Shown piece by piece: positions 7,989 to 14,538 of a stretch of DNA of 19,983 nucleotides (its first letter is position 1; the number at the start of each line of letters is the position of its first letter). The stretch spans positions 1 through 19,983 of the forward strand of contig JAPLUH010000442.1 in assembly GCA_026397675.1 (NCBI GenBank). The letters run 5' to 3'. The stretch is from Verrucomicrobiota bacterium (GTDB lineage Bacteria > Verrucomicrobiota > Verrucomicrobiia > Limisphaerales > UBA9464). The notes under the pieces were generated by a model. That model saw only the letters and a list, made by a program, of their open reading frames with translations. It was not told the DNA's origin and did no database searches. The translations under genes were made by a program, and so were the position numbers.

Positions 7989-8021
7989 CGAGTAGCGAAA
8001 CTCCCGTCTCCTTTCTACTCG
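7989..8021 (-). promoter_or_regulatory. hairpin in the terC 5' leader
   Basis: Arms CGAGTAG (7989-7995) and CTACTCG (8015-8021) are perfectly complementary. Three further A-T pairs inside follow a 2-nt bulge, leaving an 11-nt loop. Read in the terC transcript, the loop contains two GGAG-like runs. The hairpin ends 33 nt upstream of the terC ATG and is not followed by a U tract, so it is not an intrinsic terminator. It may be a regulatory leader structure or an operator. Confidence 0.4.
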
Positions 8022-8156
8022 ACTGAGACCCAACCGGCCGAACACGAGCTCAGCTGGAGCAACCATTGGAACGTGGCCCCCAAATTTTGGAGCCCGTGGC
8101 GCGAACAACTGGGGATCCAAGCTCCCTGCCAACAAAGGATGCGCCCGTGGTCGCAA

Positions 8157-8849
8157 CTACCCCCCATTTTGACCGCCGATCCATCGAACGGCATAACGCA
8201 CCAAATCACTCATGTGTGCCAGAGCCAGCTTGGCCTTCAGGTGCGCTCGGTGAACATCCACCGTTTTCAGGCTAATCCCCATTTCGGCTGAGATCTCGCG
8301 GGGTGTCCGTCCCTGACCAATTCGTTGAAACACCTCAAATTCACGATCACTCAATTTTCCAATCGGAGAGGATCCGCCTCGAGGGCGTGGGCCGCTCAAA
8401 GAATTCAGCAGCACCGAGGCCATCCTCGGACTGACTGAGACGCTCCCCGTAAGCACCTCGCGGATTGCGGCCATCAACCGCTCCCCGCCCGCCTCTTTCA
8501 TCACATATCCGCGGGCACCGGCCCGAAGCACCCGTTCGGCATAGACCATTTCGTCATGCATCGAGAGCACCAGGATGGGCAGGTCGGGACGCTGGGCCAG
8601 AAGGTCCTTAATCAAATCGATACCGGAGCGCCCAGGCAGTGTCAGATCGCTCAGAACCAAGTCAGGCTGGCAAGAGAGGATGGCCTCCAGAGCAGTCGGA
8701 GCATCCGCGGCCTCTCCCACCACTTCGAGATCCGGTTGAGATTGAATTAATCCAGCCAATCCCGCCCGCATCATCGGATGATCGTCGACCAAAAACACCC
8801 GGCGTCGAACCCGTGTTACAGAAGTCTCCTTGGTGGAATGGCGTTTCAT
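8157..8849 (-). CDS. NarL/FixJ-family response regulator
   Basis: This is a 230-residue two-component response regulator. The N-terminal receiver domain (about residues 15-135) shows the acidic pair Asp22-Asp23 in VFLVDDHPM, the phosphoacceptor Asp68 in LVLSDLTLPG, a Ser at the switch position (LSMHD) and the conserved Lys118 in GYVMKEAG. The C-terminal LuxR-type helix-turn-helix runs from about 166 to 215 (LSDREFEVFQRIGQG, ISLKTVDVHRAHLKAKL) and should bind DNA. The ATG at 8849 overlaps the stop of the histidine kinase gene as ATGA, the classic coupling of a kinase-regulator pair. A TTG 21 bp further upstream is in frame but less likely. The cognate partner is the kinase directly upstream. 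Target genes are unknown. Confidence 0.93.
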   Translation of the reverse strand: MKRHSTKETSVTRVRRRVFLVDDHPMMRAGLAGLIQSQPDLEVVGEAADAPTALEAILSCQPDLVLSDLTLPGRSGIDLIKDLLAQRPDLPILVLSMHDEMVYAERVLRAGARGYVMKEAGGERLMAAIREVLTGSVSVSPRMASVLLNSLSGPRPRGGSSPIGKLSDREFEVFQRIGQGRTPREISAEMGISLKTVDVHRAHLKAKLALAHMSDLVRYAVRWIGGQNGG

Positions 8850-10036
8850 TGCGGGAGTGGAGCCGTGCAAATAATCCGGGTTCCTCGGCCAGGGGATGTT
8901 TTCACTTGGAGCTCACCACCAAACAGGCTCGCCCGGTAACGCATTACCCGCAGCCCCATCCCCACGCTGGAACCGGTCGACTGCATGAAACCTTTGCCGT
9001 TATCGGAAATCTCCATGACCAGTCGATCTCGTTTCTGATTGAGAGAAATCACAATTCTCTGGGGCTGGGCATGCTTGAGAGCATTGGCCACGGCTTCCTG
9101 GGCAATCCGGTACAAATGACTTGCCGCAGAAGGGTCCGGCAACGATTCGATATCTGAACTCACCAACTGGCACTGGACCTGAGTCAACGACACGGTGCTC
9201 TCGGCCAATTTCAGCAATGCGTGCACGAGCCCTCCGACCTCCAAAGAAACCGGTGACAACCCGTGGGAGAGTTGTCGAGTTTGGACAACCGCCTCTCGCA
9301 GGTGCTTTGCGAGGGCGCGAAGCGACTGACCCGCCGGAGCCGAGAGGCCAGACACCGTCTCCACCAAACCCTGCGCACACAGCTCGAGTGCCGTCAGACG
9401 TTGACCCAGTCCATCATGCAGGTCGCGACCGATGCGCTGCCGTTCGCGCTCGCTGGCTTCAAGAATCTCTCGTTCCAACTGCTTGCGCCACGACACATCG
9501 GTGCGGATAGAGACATATTGAACGGGCCGCCCCGATTCATCCAAGAACGGCACAATGGTCGTCTCCACCCAATAGAGCGTCCCGGACTTCGAACGGTTTA
9601 CGATTTCTCCTCGCCAAATCCGGCCGCGGGAAATGGTCTTCCAAAGATCGACAAAGAAACTACGGGGGTGATGTCCAGAATTGAGAATGCGATGATTCTG
9701 ACCCAGTAACTCACTCCTAGAATACCCGGAAATTTGGCAGAACTTCTCGTTGGCGTAGGTGATGGAACCCTCGGCATTAGTGATAGCCACGATCGAATGC
9801 TCGTCGAGGGCCGCCTTCACATCCCGCAGTTCACGACGGGTGGACGTCATCTCAGAATCTTCGCCCCCGGGTTGCAGGGTTTGCCCCTCGATCACCGGCA
9901 GTCCAGAATCCAAAACTAGGCCAGAATTGGCACGAATCGCGACGACTCTCGGCCGCCTCTCTGAAGGCTGCCCTGAGGCCCCAACCTTGGAGGAAGATTT
10001 TCGCCGTTTCGACAACACGCCGAGACGGTAACCCAA
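8846..10036 (-). CDS. PAS-domain sensor histidine kinase (HisKA_3 / NarX-like, cytoplasmic)
   Basis: This is a 396-residue histidine kinase without a recognisable transmembrane segment, so it probably senses inside the cell. After a basic, low-complexity N-terminus (1-65), a PAS domain spans about 68-185. It contains AITNAEGSITYANEKFCQISGYSRSELLGQ and ends with the PAC-like segment PVQYVSIRTDVSWRKQLE. The dimerisation helix carries the phosphoacceptor His207 in RIGRDLHDGLGQRL, typical of the HisKA_3 family that pairs with NarL-type regulators. The ATPase domain has the N-box EAVANALKHA (314-323), DNGKGF (345-350) and GMGLRVM (359-365). The start is uncertain: the longest frame begins with TTG at 10036, 27 nt after the AraC-type gene, with an AGG just upstream. 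An internal ATG at 9850 would still keep the PAS domain. Confidence 0.9.
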   Translation of the reverse strand: MGYRLGVLSKRRKSSSKVGASGQPSERRPRVVAIRANSGLVLDSGLPVIEGQTLQPGGEDSEMTSTRRELRDVKAALDEHSIVAITNAEGSITYANEKFCQISGYSRSELLGQNHRILNSGHHPRSFFVDLWKTISRGRIWRGEIVNRSKSGTLYWVETTIVPFLDESGRPVQYVSIRTDVSWRKQLEREILEASERERQRIGRDLHDGLGQRLTALELCAQGLVETVSGLSAPAGQSLRALAKHLREAVVQTRQLSHGLSPVSLEVGGLVHALLKLAESTVSLTQVQCQLVSSDIESLPDPSAASHLYRIAQEAVANALKHAQPQRIVISLNQKRDRLVMEISDNGKGFMQSTGSSVGMGLRVMRYRASLFGGELQVKTSPGRGTRIICTAPLPQ

Positions 10037-10063
10037 AGCCTAATGCCACGCGATAGATTCCCT

Positions 10064-10945
10064 TTAAGCGGGTTGCAGTCGGATTCGATACTCCGAGGGA
10101 GATTCGTGGAGGATGCGTTTGAAGACTCGATTGAAATGAGTCAATGATTGGAAACCCACCTCGTAAGCGATCTCACTCACCCTTAAGTTGGGATTCAACA
10201 GGAGTTTCTTAGCCTTTTCGGTGCGCAGGCGTGACACGTATTCTGTGAAGCACACACCGGTGTGGCGTTTGAAGAGCTTGCAGAAATAAAACAAGCTCGT
10301 GTGGACCGATGACGCCACTTCACCGAGCGACAAATCATCCCGGTGATGATCCTCGATGTAGCGCTTGGCCCGCGTGATGATCGGAGGCTCGGCACTGGCC
10401 TGCTGGACGGTGATCTGGTTGCTCTGGATGGCGAGATGATCGGCAAATATTCCGAGCAAGGTAGCCACGGATTCCATCGCAGGACGGGACATCACTGGCG
10501 TAGCAAAATAGGCCTCCCGGACCCGGGGAGTATTTATGTCGACACCCATTCGATGAGCTTCTTTGACCGCCTGGCGGAAGCGAGTGGGTGTTGGTTTATT
10601 GAGGAGCACCTGACCGGTCTGAAGATATCCGATAGTCTGATTGCCCAACCGAATGGGCACGGCCGTCTCACTCAGGCCGTAGCCACACGTCATCGTGCAA
10701 GAAGATTGAGTGGCCGCATCGGCCAACCGTCCCTGCATCTGGAGACAGGCCGCACACGTCCGACTCTTCTCGGCCGTGATGGCGCAGAATGGGTTTTCCC
10801 CCGGTTTACCGTGCAAGGGTAACTGCCAAGTAACCATGGGTCGCAGTGCTAGCGGCAGGCCGGTCGTTGCTGTGAAGGCTCGTTGATAGCCTTTGTAAAG
10901 AGTGGAGTCTTCCAACGTCTCAATTAGTTCACCATCGCCATTCAT
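10064..10945 (-). CDS. AraC-family transcriptional regulator with N-terminal PocR sensory domain
   Basis: This is a 293-residue regulator with two parts. The N-terminal part (about 10-165) looks like a PocR ligand-binding domain. It contains the cysteine pattern Cys54, Cys64, Cys67, Cys83 and Cys87 (NPFCAI, CAACLQ, CTMTCGYG), followed by a VPIRLGNQTIGYLQTGQV segment. The C-terminal part (about 195-290) is the double helix-turn-helix AraC DNA-binding domain (LSLGEVASSVHTSLFYFCKLFKRHTG, RVSEIAYEVGFQSLTHFNRVFKR). PocR domains are known from 1,2-propanediol regulation and are thought to bind small hydrocarbon-derived ligands; the ligand here is unknown. The ATG at 10945 is preceded by AAAGG at 8 nt spacing. 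A GTG at 10975 is an alternative. The histidine kinase gene follows after 27 nt on the same strand, suggesting one transcription unit of three regulators. Confidence 0.9.
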   Translation of the reverse strand: MNGDGELIETLEDSTLYKGYQRAFTATTGLPLALRPMVTWQLPLHGKPGENPFCAITAEKSRTCAACLQMQGRLADAATQSSCTMTCGYGLSETAVPIRLGNQTIGYLQTGQVLLNKPTPTRFRQAVKEAHRMGVDINTPRVREAYFATPVMSRPAMESVATLLGIFADHLAIQSNQITVQQASAEPPIITRAKRYIEDHHRDDLSLGEVASSVHTSLFYFCKLFKRHTGVCFTEYVSRLRTEKAKKLLLNPNLRVSEIAYEVGFQSLTHFNRVFKRILHESPSEYRIRLQPA

Positions 10946-11070
10946 GATCTTTGCCTTTCGTGCGTTCGCCACCACTCAGAATGAGCGGCGCGGTTGAGTA
11001 TCCATGGCCGGCCTGGTTTGGATATTGGGCGAGGCAACCCATTGACGTGCTGGTGACTTCCTCAGGGCAC

Positions 11071-11087
11071 ATAAGTCTTTTACTTAT
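11071..11087. promoter_or_regulatory. AT-rich inverted repeat upstream of the AraC-type gene
   Basis: ATAAGT and ACTTAT form a perfect 6-bp inverted repeat around a 5-nt spacer, about 125 bp upstream of the chosen AraC-type start. It lies just beyond the terminator of the radical SAM gene. Its position and symmetry suit a regulator site, but nothing identifies the protein. Confidence 0.25.
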
Positions 11088-11091
11088 TCCT

Positions 11092-11121
11092 AAAAAACGG
11101 AGGCCGATGGTCTCGGCACCT
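11092..11121 (-). terminator. rho-independent terminator of the radical SAM gene
   Basis: In the minus-strand transcript a GCCGA/TCGGC stem (11103-11117, 5-nt loop) with weaker flanking pairs is followed closely by six consecutive U residues (11092-11097). It lies about 20 nt after the TAG stop of the radical SAM gene and isolates it from the AraC-type gene. Confidence 0.65.
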
Positions 11122-11141
11122 ATCGCAGGGACAGAACTAAA

Positions 11142-12035
11142 CTAAAACACCTCCGTCTCCACCCCCAACTCGCAGCGCACCTGGCCGGCGATTTCCGAAA
11201 GGCTCGCCAGAGGGAGGTGCGCGCACTGGGAACCCTGGATCGAATTCATCACCGAGTAGATTTGAACGCGCTGGAGTAGAGCCCCATGCTCCTGAAGTTG
11301 GGACAGACAGCTCAGATAGGCTTTGATTTCGGAGCGGCTTGGTGACGCCCCGTCGACACTCGCAAAAAGGCTGTGAATCACCACAGGACGGCGGCGACCC
11401 AATTCAAGAATGCGGGCCAGCACGCCACCGAAAGGAATGTCCACCCCACTCATGAAACGAAACCGCTCGTCCGTCCCGGCATCCAACTTGACCCAGACTT
11501 CATCCTGCGCGGTGAAGAGCTCCAAAGCGTGCTGCACCTCCGGACGTTCCAGTCCCGATCCATTGGTCTCCAGAACCAGTTTGAAGAAGGGATACCGGCC
11601 CAGTGCGCGGGCATGGATGAGAGTCTCCACCACCTCGACAAAATTAGGACACAGAGTGGGTTCACCTTCACCACTGAGCATCACTTGACGAAGGCTCAAC
11701 CATTCCGAAGGAAACCGACTGTACGCCCGTTGACGCGACATTTGACCCGAGGCAATGGATTCTAGGGTTGAGTTCAATTCTAAGGCCAACTCGTCGATAT
11801 TAACCGGCTCCAAATTAAGGGCGCAGGTTTTCGGTGTGTCACAGTAGCGGCATCGATAATCACACGCACCGCTGGGCGAGAGATTGACCCCCACAGACAG
11901 CCCACGAGTCGGACCCGACAGGAGGATGTAAACCCAGGAGCGTCCCTGATAATCGTGACCTCCAGTCGTGTCCGATCGTTGGATTGGCCGGACAGTGCGG
12001 GAGGTTTTCATGGGTTTCATGGGCTTAGAGTTCAT
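11142..12035 (-). CDS. radical SAM protein (COG0731-like), function unknown
   Basis: This is a 297-residue radical S-adenosylmethionine enzyme. The [4Fe-4S]-binding motif CDYRCRYC places Cys58, Cys62 and Cys65 in the usual CxxxCxxC spacing. The SAM-binding segment MLSGEGEPTLCPNF (near residues 120-132) and LVLETNGSGL follow, then DEVWVKLDAGTDERF and a VVIHSLFASVDG strand. This motif order resembles the COG0731/TYW1-like group of Fe-S oxidoreductases, but there is no flavodoxin domain and no second obvious cluster site. The substrate is unknown. The ATG at 12035 was chosen, with a GGGA about 9 nt upstream. The frame continues upstream to 12203, but those residues lack family similarity. It diverges from the CBM48-type gene over 212 bp and ends at an intrinsic terminator. 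Confidence 0.85.
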   Translation of the reverse strand: MNSKPMKPMKTSRTVRPIQRSDTTGGHDYQGRSWVYILLSGPTRGLSVGVNLSPSGACDYRCRYCDTPKTCALNLEPVNIDELALELNSTLESIASGQMSRQRAYSRFPSEWLSLRQVMLSGEGEPTLCPNFVEVVETLIHARALGRYPFFKLVLETNGSGLERPEVQHALELFTAQDEVWVKLDAGTDERFRFMSGVDIPFGGVLARILELGRRRPVVIHSLFASVDGASPSRSEIKAYLSCLSQLQEHGALLQRVQIYSVMNSIQGSQCAHLPLASLSEIAGQVRCELGVETEVF

Positions 12036-12247
12036 AAGAATTTCCCAAAGTTCCCGACGCCATCTTACCACTTCTGACGGTAGCGGGTTGTCATTCCAAA
12101 ATCTGGACTGAGCCCCTTCCTCGCAGCCCTCCTCCATTTGCAGGGTGTGACTCCAATTTTGCAGTCCCGCCCACGACAGCGACAGGCGGCTACAGATCCA
12201 CAAAATTGGCTACGCCCAGAACAAGCAATGCGCAGCCAAAGGGCACG
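12036..12247. promoter_or_regulatory. divergent intergenic region with a 9-bp inverted repeat
   Basis: This 212-bp region separates the minus-strand radical SAM gene from the plus-strand glycogen-binding protein gene. A perfect inverted repeat, CCAATTTTG at 12153-12161 and CAAAATTGG at 12201-12209, encloses 39 bp. Inside the spacer is a short CGACAG tandem duplication. The arms could be paired operator half-sites or a cruciform. No convincing -35/-10 pair was found. Confidence 0.3.
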
Positions 12248-12598
12248 ATGCCATCGAACGATGGTGTCAGTTCCATACCATCCATGAAATCCAAGCCCTC
12301 CTCCAAAAGCCTCACCACGAACAAATCCTCGCTCACGGATCACCGCCCGATGACGTTCAACTTCCACGATTCCGAAGCCTGCATGGTGGCGATCGCAGGG
12401 ACGTTCAACGATTGGCATCCATCGGCCACACCCATGGTCCCGCTGGGGAAGGGGCGTTGGTCCAAAACCTTGGAGGTGAAGCCGGGCATCTACGAATACC
12501 TCTTCGTGGTGGATGGCAAGTGGATCGCCGACCCGGGATCGGCGGTCACCGTCTCCAATCCCTTCGGCGGCATCAATTGCTGCGTGACCGTCCGATAA
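12248..12598 (+). CDS. small protein with a glycogen-binding module (CBM48 / AMPK1-type)
   Basis: This is a 116-residue protein with a polar, Ser/Lys-rich N-terminus (about 35 residues) and one carbohydrate-binding module of the CBM48/AMPK-beta glycogen-binding type. Diagnostic segments are MTFNFHDSEACMVAIAGTFNDWHP, GKGRWSKTLEVKPGIYEYLFVVDGKWIADP and the terminal VSNPFGGINCCVTV. The tryptophans in FNDW, GRW and GKW are the usual sugar-contact and structural positions. There is no catalytic domain and no signal peptide, so it may tether a partner to glycogen or act as an isolated binding protein. The ATG at 12248 has AAAGGG just upstream; a second ATG at 12284 is possible. The universal stress protein gene follows by 23 bp on the same strand. 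Confidence 0.8.
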   Translation: MPSNDGVSSIPSMKSKPSSKSLTTNKSSLTDHRPMTFNFHDSEACMVAIAGTFNDWHPSATPMVPLGKGRWSKTLEVKPGIYEYLFVVDGKWIADPGSAVTVSNPFGGINCCVTVR

Positions 12599-12621
12599 CG
12601 AGGCATTAATCCGACCCATCC

Positions 12622-13194
12622 ATGAAAAAACCAGACACTCAAGCCTGCCCACCGGACACCGCTGCCACACACCTCTTGGTCTCCCCGCCCACTGGGCAGC
12701 GGGCTGTCCATTCATTGCCACTCGAGCCTGTCAGCCGTGTGCATCCTCGCCACATTCTGGTGCCAACCGATTTCTCCGCCGCCTCCAAGAAGGCGATCGA
12801 ATACGCCGATGCATTCGCATCCACTTTCCAGAGTCGGGTGACCCTTCTTCACGTCCTCGAACCCATGGCTTTACCGCCTGAATATGGCTATATACCCGCC
12901 TATTCTCCAGAAGATGAAGCGCTTCACGTGGAAGCCGTGCGCAAGCAATTGCTCGAGAGAGCTTCCAGTATGGACTCGGCTCGCCAGACCGAGGTCCTTG
13001 TCCGTGTTGGCCGCCCCTGGCACGAAGTGGTCAGTGCTGTCTCAGAACTGGGCGTCGATTTGTTAGTGCTGACGACCCATGGCCGAACTGGTTTGCCACA
13101 CATGCTCATGGGCAGTGTGGCTGAGAAGATCGTCCGGCATGCCTCCTGTCCGGTGTTGGTCGTGCGGCCTGAGGAACGGGATTTCTTAAAATAA
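12622..13194 (+). CDS. universal stress protein UspA family
   Basis: This is a 190-residue cytosolic protein with one Usp domain from about residue 43 (HILVPTDFSAASKKAIEYA) to VRPEE near the C-terminus. The nucleotide-binding loop reads THGRTGLPHMLMGSVAEKIV. It keeps the second Gly, the nine-residue spacing and the GS of the ATP-binding motif, but a Thr replaces the first Gly, a common variant. About 42 residues precede the domain, more than in most single-domain Usp proteins. A GTG at 12739 would remove them, so the start is not settled. It lies 23 bp after the glycogen-binding protein gene, suggesting a joint transcript linked to storage or stress physiology (inference). Confidence 0.9.
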   Translation: MKKPDTQACPPDTAATHLLVSPPTGQRAVHSLPLEPVSRVHPRHILVPTDFSAASKKAIEYADAFASTFQSRVTLLHVLEPMALPPEYGYIPAYSPEDEALHVEAVRKQLLERASSMDSARQTEVLVRVGRPWHEVVSAVSELGVDLLVLTTHGRTGLPHMLMGSVAEKIVRHASCPVLVVRPEERDFLK

Positions 13195-13263
13195 CTCGGT
13201 CCGGACGCGCGCAATGGAATTGTGATTCCTTCCCAAACAAACTTGGGCAACGTCATCGGCATC

Positions 13264-14139
13264 ATGTCCCCCTTCCAATTCTTGGTGGGCGCTTCCCTGA
13301 TCTTGGGTTTGCTCCGCGCTGATTCCATCACCCTGCCCCTCTGGCCTGCTGGGGCGGTGCCCGGATCCAAGGGCACCAACGACGCCGACATTCCAACCCT
13401 CACCACCTACCCAGCAGCCCGAAGCTCACAGGCTCAACCCGCCATGGTGATCCTACCTGGAGGGGGTTACGGAGGACTGGCGGGCCACGAAGGCAGAGAT
13501 TACGCACTGTTTCTGAACCGAGAGGGCGTGCACGGATTCGTGGTCAAATACCGGCTCGGCAGCCAGGGGTACCGCCACCCTTCGATGCTTCAGGATGCAG
13601 CCCGAGCCGTTCGTTGGGTCCGGGCCCATGCCGCGGAATGGGGGGTGGATCCCGACCGGATTGGAATTATGGGAAGCAGTGCCGGAGGGCATTTGGCCTC
13701 CACACTCCTCACTCACCATGACGGAGGCGACGCCCAGTCGTCCGACCTGGTGGAGCGCATGAGCAGCCGTCCCAATCTGGGGGTTCTTTGCTACGCGGTC
13801 ATCTCTATGGGCCCCTTCAGCCATGCGGGATCCCGCCGCAATCTCTTGGGAGAGAATCCTTCGTCTGAATTGATCGAAGATCTTTCAAACGAAAACAGGG
13901 TCAGCGCCACAACTCCGCCGGTTTTCATCTGGTCATTACGAGATGACGGGGCAGTGCCCATCGAAAACTCCATGTCCTTCGCCACCGCCTGTCGGCGGTA
14001 CAAGGTTCCTTTCGAATTACACCTCTACGACGGAAAACCTCACGGAATCGGACTCGGTGCCAAGCCACCATCCTTCGAGAACCCGCACGTTTGGACCGCG
14101 GACTTGCTGGCTTGGCTGAAAACCCAACGGTGGCGCTAA
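13264..14139 (+). CDS. secreted alpha/beta hydrolase (BD-FAE / acetyl-xylan-esterase-like)
   Basis: This is a 291-residue serine esterase of the alpha/beta-hydrolase fold. Catalytic residues can be placed: the nucleophile Ser139 in GSSAGGH, Asp227 or Asp228 in WSLRDDGAVP, and His260 in DGKPHGIGL. The oxyanion region is LPGGGYGGLAGHEG. The first 20 residues (MSPFQFLVGASLILGLLRA) are hydrophobic and look like a signal peptide, although the n-region lacks positive charge. Proteins of this type often remove acetyl or feruloyl groups from plant polysaccharides; substrate specificity here is unproven. The ATG at 13264 starts the hydrophobic segment, while a GTG at 13222 is an in-frame alternative. 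It lies about 70 bp downstream of the usp gene, and the long leader of the CBM9 fusion gene follows it. Confidence 0.85.
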   Translation: MSPFQFLVGASLILGLLRADSITLPLWPAGAVPGSKGTNDADIPTLTTYPAARSSQAQPAMVILPGGGYGGLAGHEGRDYALFLNREGVHGFVVKYRLGSQGYRHPSMLQDAARAVRWVRAHAAEWGVDPDRIGIMGSSAGGHLASTLLTHHDGGDAQSSDLVERMSSRPNLGVLCYAVISMGPFSHAGSRRNLLGENPSSELIEDLSNENRVSATTPPVFIWSLRDDGAVPIENSMSFATACRRYKVPFELHLYDGKPHGIGLGAKPPSFENPHVWTADLLAWLKTQRWR

Positions 14140-14538
14140 GCCAAAACGCTCCGGACGGACCGTTCGTCCTTATCGAGACTTCTCCCGCAAGCAGCGCGAC
14201 GGTGCGTCTGTCGCGGTGATCTAGCGCATCCACGCGAGTTGCATCGACCCCACCATCGAGGAACTGACGCAGAGATCAGCCCTTCCAGGAGTCCTCCGGC
14301 ACGCCACGGCTCATCCAAGGCAACCAAAACCTGCAACGCCACAGGGTTAATACCTCCTCCCCAAATCCAGATGAATTGGCTCTGGAAAACCCCGCCGGCA
14401 TTTTATTTTTTGACTTGACAAAACCTTCAGCTTTTCAAAACATTGAAAACCTCCCCGCAAGTATATTGCAGCAATGATCTCCACATTGCCGCTTCTGTAG
14501 CACCTAGAGGGGCTTGGTTTTGATTAATCAAAAAACAA
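14140..14538 (+). promoter_or_regulatory. 399-bp non-coding leader with candidate promoter and palindromes
   Basis: No convincing gene was found in this stretch. The first 220 bases are GC-rich and featureless to the eye. The last 150 are AT-rich. TTGACA at 14415-14420 is a perfect -35 box, and the sequence 17 bp downstream (AAACAT, 14438-14443) is a weak -10. That -10 is the spacer of a perfect inverted repeat TTTTCA/TGAAAA (14432-14449), so an operator overlapping the promoter is plausible. TATATT occurs at 14462-14467. A GAGGGG run near 14506-14511 and a 16-bp palindrome at 14518-14533 precede the ATG of the next gene. Confidence 0.4.
14518..14533. repeat. 16-bp perfect palindrome before the CBM9-pseudopilin start
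   Basis: TTTTGATTAATCAAAA is fully self-complementary and ends 5 nt before the ATG at 14539. In RNA it can form a 6-bp stem with a TTAA loop. Folding would bring the upstream GAGGGG run to roughly 10 nt from the start codon, a normal Shine-Dalgarno distance. Without folding, that run is about 27 nt away. Confidence 0.6.

Noticed and set aside
7956..8156. Possible yybP-ykoY manganese riboswitch upstream of terC
   Set aside because: A GAGTAG-containing hairpin is present, but the consensus-like GGGGCGAGTAGC reads on the strand opposite to terC, and the multi-helix layout with the second conserved loop could not be found.
14150..14175. GGACG/CGTCC hairpin after the esterase gene as a terminator
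   Set aside because: The stem is only 5 bp with a 7-nt loop and no U tract follows.
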